From positions 1 through 64,000 of the forward strand of contig JAAFIC010000002.1 in the NCBI GenBank assembly GCA_013298565.1: DNA of 64,000 nt. Reading direction: 5' to 3'. Below the pieces are notes generated by a model. The model was not told where the DNA came from. It made no database searches and saw nothing but the letters and a program-made list of their open reading frames with translations. Shown here in pieces: positions 59,725 to 64,000 of the stretch. The DNA comes from Alphaproteobacteria bacterium. GTDB taxonomy: Bacteria; Pseudomonadota; Alphaproteobacteria; Elsterales; Elsteraceae. A program made the position numbers and the translations under genes. The stretch's first letter is position 1; each line of letters starts with the position of its first letter.

Positions 59725-60309
59725 ATGTCCAACGCCGACCTACGCCGTGCCGTTCTGATCGTTGCCCTCGCTAATCTCGCTTATTTCGGCGTGGAGTTTG
59801 CCGTGGCGCGCCAAATCGGCTCGGTCTCGTTGCTCGCTGACAGTATAGATTTTCTGGAAGATGCCGCGATCAATCTGCTGATTCTGCTGGCTATCGGCTG
59901 GTCTGTCGCCAAGCGGGCGCGGGTTGGAATGCTGCTTGCCGGTATTCTGCTGATCCCCGGCCTTGCAACGCTGTGGATGGCTTGGGAGAAATTTTCAACA
60001 CCCGTGCCGCCCGATCCCTGGTTGCTATCGGCAATTGGTATCGGCGCGCTGGCGGTGAACCTTGGCTGTGCGCTGCTGCTGGTAAAGTTCCGCAACCTTG
60101 GCGGCAGCTTGACACGCGCGGCCTTTCTGTCGGCCCGGAATGATGCCGCCGCCAATCTCGCGATTATTGTGGCGGGCTTGGTTACGCTGGTTTGGGCTTC
60201 CGGCTGGCCCGATTTGATCGTCGGCATTGGCATTGCGGCGATGAATGCCGATGCCGCCAAGGAAGTGTGGAAGGCAGCGCGTGCAGAGCAGCGGAGCGCG
60301 GAGGTGTAA
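59725..60309 (+). CDS. Cation efflux (CDF)-like transporter
   Basis: VALANLAYFGVEFAVARQIGSVSLLADSIDFLEDAAINL; six-TM CDF pattern. Confidence 0.8.
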   Translation: MSNADLRRAVLIVALANLAYFGVEFAVARQIGSVSLLADSIDFLEDAAINLLILLAIGWSVAKRARVGMLLAGILLIPGLATLWMAWEKFSTPVPPDPWLLSAIGIGALAVNLGCALLLVKFRNLGGSLTRAAFLSARNDAAANLAIIVAGLVTLVWASGWPDLIVGIGIAAMNADAAKEVWKAARAEQRSAEV

Positions 60310-60349
60310 TCGCCCCTCTTCCCATCTGCCCCCTAATCACCTATATAAG

Positions 60350-60640
60350 AAGTGTCGGGCAACCGACTATAGCGATAAACGCTGCGTGGAATAGACGTTA
60401 CGGACCCGGGGGCGGTACCCGGCGTCTCCACCATTTCCGGCCCGCATCTCTTGGGACGGCGTTTGGGGACGAAATAGGATCGACGTGCGTAATAAAGACC
60501 CAGTTTTCGCCCGGCATGGTACCACCGTTATCGGGCTAAACTCAGAAGTGCCAACGACAATCGTGTAGCACTCGCTGCCTAACCATTAGGCAAGCGCGGT
60601 TCGGGGGGCACCGGGCAACAGAAGCCCCCCACTTCCCTTC
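60350..60640 (+). ncRNA. ssrA: Permuted two-piece tmRNA
   Basis: Acceptor half ACCCGGGGGCGGTACCCGGCGTCTCCACCA precedes coding half GGGGACGAAATAGGATCGACG; 7-bp acceptor stem GGGGACG/CGTCTCC; tag ORF GCC AAC GAC AAT CGT GTA GCA CTC GCT GCC TAA (ANDNRVALAA) at 60550-60582. Outer ends approximate. Confidence 0.92.
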
Positions 60641-60761
60641 GGTTCTTATTCGCATTCTTGACCCTTGCCCCCCGCCGGGCTTTTGTGGTCTGTGATGGAA
60701 AAGAGCGGCGCACTTTACGCGGCGCAACCGCGACGGTTTTTGAAAATAGGAGGCGTAGAAC

Positions 60762-61352
60762 ATGCCCATCAATCTGCTTCGCTACGACCGCATGATCGAA
60801 GAAGCATTGCGGGGGGTTGTACGCCGGGCGCTCCGCATGGTGGCGGCCACGGGCCTGCCAGGTTCGCACCATTTCTTCATCTCGTTCCGCACGGCTGCCG
60901 AAGGGGTGCAGATTGCCGACTATCTGCACGAACGCTACCCGGATGAAATGACCATCGTCATTCAGCATCAATTCTGGGGGCTGGACGTAACGTCGGAACA
61001 GTTCGGCATAACCTTGAGCTTCAACGATGTTCACGAGCGGCTGGTCGTTCCGTTCGCCGCCATTACCTCCTTCGCCGATCCGGCAGCGCAGTTCGGCTTG
61101 CAGTTCCAGCAGGCTACCGCCGCGTTGGATGGTGAAGAGGCTGAGGATAAGACGGCTAAAACCGCAAAACCGCTTGGCCCCCTCACCGAACCGACCCGCC
61201 TGCCCATCCCCACGGCTAAAACTGACGCCAAGACCGACGCGAAAGCCGATGCCGCCGCTCCGGCGGAAGGCGAAACACCCGCCGAAGACGGTAAAGAAGG
61301 CGAGCCTAAGGAAGGCTCGGTCGTGTTCCTCGATCAGTTTCGGCGCAAGTAA
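60762..61352 (+). CDS. sspB: ClpXP adaptor SspB, alphaproteobacterial type
   Basis: HHFFISFRTAAEGVQIADYLHERYPDEMTIVIQHQFWGLDV; low-complexity tail. Confidence 0.9.
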   Translation: MPINLLRYDRMIEEALRGVVRRALRMVAATGLPGSHHFFISFRTAAEGVQIADYLHERYPDEMTIVIQHQFWGLDVTSEQFGITLSFNDVHERLVVPFAAITSFADPAAQFGLQFQQATAALDGEEAEDKTAKTAKPLGPLTEPTRLPIPTAKTDAKTDAKADAAAPAEGETPAEDGKEGEPKEGSVVFLDQFRRK

Positions 61353-61378
61353 GCTTGCCGCAGTAAAGCTCTCTAGCG

Positions 61379-62560
61379 ATGACGAACCTCGTGCGGATGC
61401 GCGTGTTCTTCACGTTTGCGGCGGGCTATTTTCTCTCCTACCTGTACCGCACAGTCAATGCCGTGCTGTCACCGGACCTCACGCGCGATCTGGCGCTATC
61501 GCCCGCCGATTTAGGGCTGCTGACCTCCGCTTATTTCATCACTTTCGCGCTGTTCCAAATTCCGCTGGGGCTGCTGCTCGATAAGTTCGGGCCGCGCCGG
61601 GTGCAGGCGGGGCTGTTGATTTTTGCGGCCTTGGGGGCGGCGGGGTTCGCGGTTGCTCAGACCGTGCCGACGCTCATTCTCGCCCGCGCTCTTATCGGCC
61701 TTGGCGTGTCGGGCTGCCTGATGGCGGGGTTCAAGGCGCTGGTGCTGTGGTTTCCGCGCGAAAAACTGCCGCTGTGGAACTCGCTCTACATGGTTGCGGG
61801 CGGGCTTGGGGCGATAGTGGCCGCCACCCCGGTCGAACTCGCGCTGCATGTTACCGATTGGCGCGGCGTATTCTGGGGCCTCGCGGGCCTCACGCTTCTA
61901 GCGGCCCTCGCCATTGCCACGCTGATCCCCGCGCCGCCTGCCGACACGAACATTCCGCCGCCGCAAGAAAGCCTAACAGCCGGGTTCAAAGCCATTTACG
62001 GCTCGGCGCTGTTCTGGCGCATCGCCCCCATGACCGCCCTCTGCCAAGGGGTCTATCTCGGCTATCAAGCCCTGTGGATTGGCCCCTGGGTGCGCGAGGT
62101 GCAGGGGCTAGACCGGCTCGCCGCCGCCAATGTTGTGACCAGTGCCGCGATTGGCATGGCTCTAGGCTATTTCCTGCTCGGCCTGATCGCCGAAGCCGCC
62201 CGCAAACGCGGCATCGGCCCGCTCACCGTCGGGCAAATCGGTATGAGCCTGTTCCTGCTGGTGCAACTCGCCCTTCTGCTCCGGTTGCCCCTGCCCCCCG
62301 CCGTGCTCTGGGGCCTGTTCGGCGCGGTTGGCAGTGCCAGCATGATGGGCTACGCTTTCCTCTCGCAAACCCTCCCGGCCTATCTCGCTGGGCGCGTGAA
62401 TACCGCTATCAATATGCTGGCCTTCAGTGCCGCCTTCCTCGTGCAAACCGGCGTCGGCGCGCTGGTGAACGAGCTTGGCCTCGACGGGCAGATTTGGGGT
62501 TTGGCGCTGTGCCTCGGCGCGCAGGCGGTTGTGCTGGCGTGGGGGATGCTAGGACGATAA
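61379..62560 (+). CDS. MFS transporter
   Basis: Twelve-TM pattern; IPLGLLLDKFGPRRVQAGLL. Confidence 0.9.
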   Translation: MTNLVRMRVFFTFAAGYFLSYLYRTVNAVLSPDLTRDLALSPADLGLLTSAYFITFALFQIPLGLLLDKFGPRRVQAGLLIFAALGAAGFAVAQTVPTLILARALIGLGVSGCLMAGFKALVLWFPREKLPLWNSLYMVAGGLGAIVAATPVELALHVTDWRGVFWGLAGLTLLAALAIATLIPAPPADTNIPPPQESLTAGFKAIYGSALFWRIAPMTALCQGVYLGYQALWIGPWVREVQGLDRLAAANVVTSAAIGMALGYFLLGLIAEAARKRGIGPLTVGQIGMSLFLLVQLALLLRLPLPPAVLWGLFGAVGSASMMGYAFLSQTLPAYLAGRVNTAINMLAFSAAFLVQTGVGALVNELGLDGQIWGLALCLGAQAVVLAWGMLGR

Positions 62561-62583
62561 CACGGCTACCCGTGCCATTGCGT

Positions 62584-62656
62584 CGGCGGCCAAGGGCGCG
62601 GATGCGCCCGGCTAAGCGCTTGGCGCGTCAAACACGCCGCCCGGCAAGGGCCAAAA
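62584..62656 (-). repeat. Dispersed repeat, copy 5 (partial, inverted relative to copy 4)
   Basis: GGCGGCCAAGGGCGCGGATGCGCCC...CTTGGCGCGTCAAACACGCCGCCCGGCAAGGGC matches the internal part of the repeat on the minus strand. Confidence 0.75.
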
Positions 62657-62690
62657 TCATCGTGCGCCATAGGTGACGCTCGATGCTCTC

Positions 62691-62790
62691 GCTTTATTTT
62701 AGCCCTCGCCGGGCGGGCGCATCCGCGCCCTTGGCCGCCGCCTCAATGGCGGCTTATAGAGCCGCGCCAGAGTTAAGGCGCGCGGCTCTA
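62691..62790 (+). repeat. Dispersed hairpin-ended repeat, copy 4 (short form)
   Basis: TTTTAGCCCTCGCCGGGCGGGCGCATCCGCGCCCTTGGCCGCCGCCTCAATGGCGGCTTATAGAGCCGCGCCAGAGTTAAGGCGCGCGGCTCTA, nearly identical to copy 3. Confidence 0.9.
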
Positions 62791-63393
62791 AGGCGCGTCC
62801 ACACTCCGCCGGGCCGCGAAAGCCGCCATTAGGGTACCGTCGTCGAGGTAATCCAACTCGCCCCCAACGGGAACGCCGTGGGCGAGGCGGGTGAGTTTGA
62901 TGCCACTGTCCGCCAAGGCTTCGGTGAGGTAATAGGCGGTCGTTTGCCCGTCGAGTGTAGCATTTAACGCTAGGATGACTTCGCTCGCGCCGCCTCCCTT
63001 CAGCCGCGCCAGCAAACGCGGCACGCCCAGCGCCTCTGGCCCGACGCCTTCGAGCGCCGAGAGCGTACCGCCGAGGACGTGATAGCGCCCGTGGAAGCTA
63101 CCCGTGCGCTCAATCGCCCACAAATCCCCCACCTGCTCGACAATACAGATTGGCCCGTGCGCTCGGCTGTCGTCGCTGCAAATACGGCACGGATCGGCGC
63201 TATCGAGCGTGCCGCAGACCGTGCACGTTTTGATCGTGCGGGCGGTTTCGCTGATCGCCTCGGCCAACGGCAGCATCAGCGCGTCGCGCCGTTTCAGCAA
63301 ATGCAACGCCGCCCGCCGCGCCGACCGGGGGCCAAGGCCGGGTAAGCGGGCGAGCAGGGCAATCAGCCCCTCCAGCGGCGTCTCGATGCTCAT
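62788..63393 (-). CDS. recR: Recombination mediator RecR
   Basis: LARLPGLGPRSARRAALHLLKR; zinc-finger CTVCGTLDSADPCRIC; TOPRIM. Confidence 0.96.
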   Translation of the reverse strand: MSIETPLEGLIALLARLPGLGPRSARRAALHLLKRRDALMLPLAEAISETARTIKTCTVCGTLDSADPCRICSDDSRAHGPICIVEQVGDLWAIERTGSFHGRYHVLGGTLSALEGVGPEALGVPRLLARLKGGGASEVILALNATLDGQTTAYYLTEALADSGIKLTRLAHGVPVGGELDYLDDGTLMAAFAARRSVDAP

Positions 63394-63403
63394 GAAAACG
63401 CCC

Positions 63404-63727
63404 TTAAAACGGTAGTTTGATCCCCGGTGGCAGTTTCATCCCACCAGTGAGGGCGGACATTTGCTCGGCGGCCAGCGCTTCGGTCTTGCCCTTAGCGTCA
63501 TTGATCGCTGCCAGAATCAAATCTTCCAGCATTTCAACTTCGTTGGGATCGCACAGCGATTTGTCGATGCTGATTTTCTTAAGATCGCCCTTGCCGTTAA
63601 CGCGCACTTTTACCATGCCGCCGCCGCTTTGGCCGTCCACGTCCGTGCTTTCCAGCTTGGCCTGCATTTCGGCCATTTTGGTTTGCATCTGTTGGGCCTG
63701 CTTCATCATCTGCCCAAAATTCTTCAT
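63404..63727 (-). CDS. YbaB/EbfC family nucleoid-associated protein
   Basis: MKNFGQMMKQAQQMQTKMAEMQAKLES; between recR and the dnaX-like end. Confidence 0.94.
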   Translation of the reverse strand: MKNFGQMMKQAQQMQTKMAEMQAKLESTDVDGQSGGGMVKVRVNGKGDLKKISIDKSLCDPNEVEMLEDLILAAINDAKGKTEALAAEQMSALTGGMKLPPGIKLPF

Positions 63728-63756
63728 CGGGGAACTCCCTTCGGTCAATCAGCCGG

Positions 63757-64000
63757 TTAGAACGTGTGATCCAGAAAATCGCCATTATCGACGCTAAAAT
63801 CGCCGGTCTCGTCAAGCATTTCGGCATCGGGGTCGAGTGCGGCAAGGGGGGCGCTGGGCAGAAAAGACTGGCGGGGGGTGACGATCATCTCTTCCAGTGT
63901 GCCGCCCAAGGCTTTTGCTACCTGCTGCACGAGCGCGTGCTGCGCCAAGCGTTGCCGCCGCGCCGAGGCTTCCGACTGTTCTTGCTCGCGCAAGGTTTGC
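63757..64000 (-). CDS. dnaX: C-terminal part of DNA polymerase III gamma/tau subunit (runs off window)
   Basis: C-terminal tail immediately upstream of ybaB-recR, conserved synteny; no diagnostic domain inside the window. Confidence 0.6.
   Translation of the reverse strand, partial: QTLREQEQSEASARRQRLAQHALVQQVAKALGGTLEEMIVTPRQSFLPSAPLAALDPDAEMLDETGDFSVDNGDFLDHTF

Noticed and set aside
61747-62676. ORFs ending in RRRPRARMRPAKRLARQTRRPARAKI (also 46688-46906)
   Set aside because: Shared peptide comes from reading through the non-coding dispersed repeat, not from a conserved protein.

Overview
GC-rich alphaproteobacterial chromosome segment (Rhodospirillales-like by gene content; lineage not proven here). 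Most of the first 26.7 kb is a complete dcw division/cell-wall cluster on the minus strand (mraZ-rsmH-ftsL-ftsI-murE-murF-mraY-murD-ftsW-murG-murC-murB-ddl-ftsQ-ftsA-ftsZ). It is followed by pmbA/tldD, a GNAT gene, an AT-rich GmrSD-type (DUF262/DUF1524) gene, a BaiN-like flavoprotein, lolA, grxC, a nitrilase-family gene and a DUF1178 gene. RNase P RNA lies at about 27.3-27.7 kb and a permuted two-piece tmRNA (tag ANDNRVALAA) at about 60.4-60.6 kb, immediately upstream of sspB. The strongest accessory system is a roughly 11-kb operon at 34.4-45.3 kb with a divergent LysR-type gene. It encodes an aromatic-lyase-fold enzyme without the canonical MIO Ala-Ser-Gly triad, a YehZYXW/OpuC-like betaine-type ABC importer, a dihydropyrimidinase-like amidohydrolase, an M20 carbamoylase, a DUF917 protein and a urocanase homologue. 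This set matches the steps of ergothioneine degradation to glutamate rather than ordinary histidine utilisation. Its regulator appears to carry two tandem LysR-type HTH domains. Structure not explained by genes includes: a dispersed hairpin-ended repeat family (five copies, long and short forms) whose terminal TAG is the stop codon of adjacent genes; three unrelated 14-17 bp tandem repeats placed exactly at gene starts or ends; a 10-bp-period TGGGA array upstream of mraZ; an IS481 transposase remnant abutting one repeat copy; and a miniature AbrB/MazE-like ORF missing its central region. All calls come from reading the sequence and the supplied ORF translations; no database search was run.
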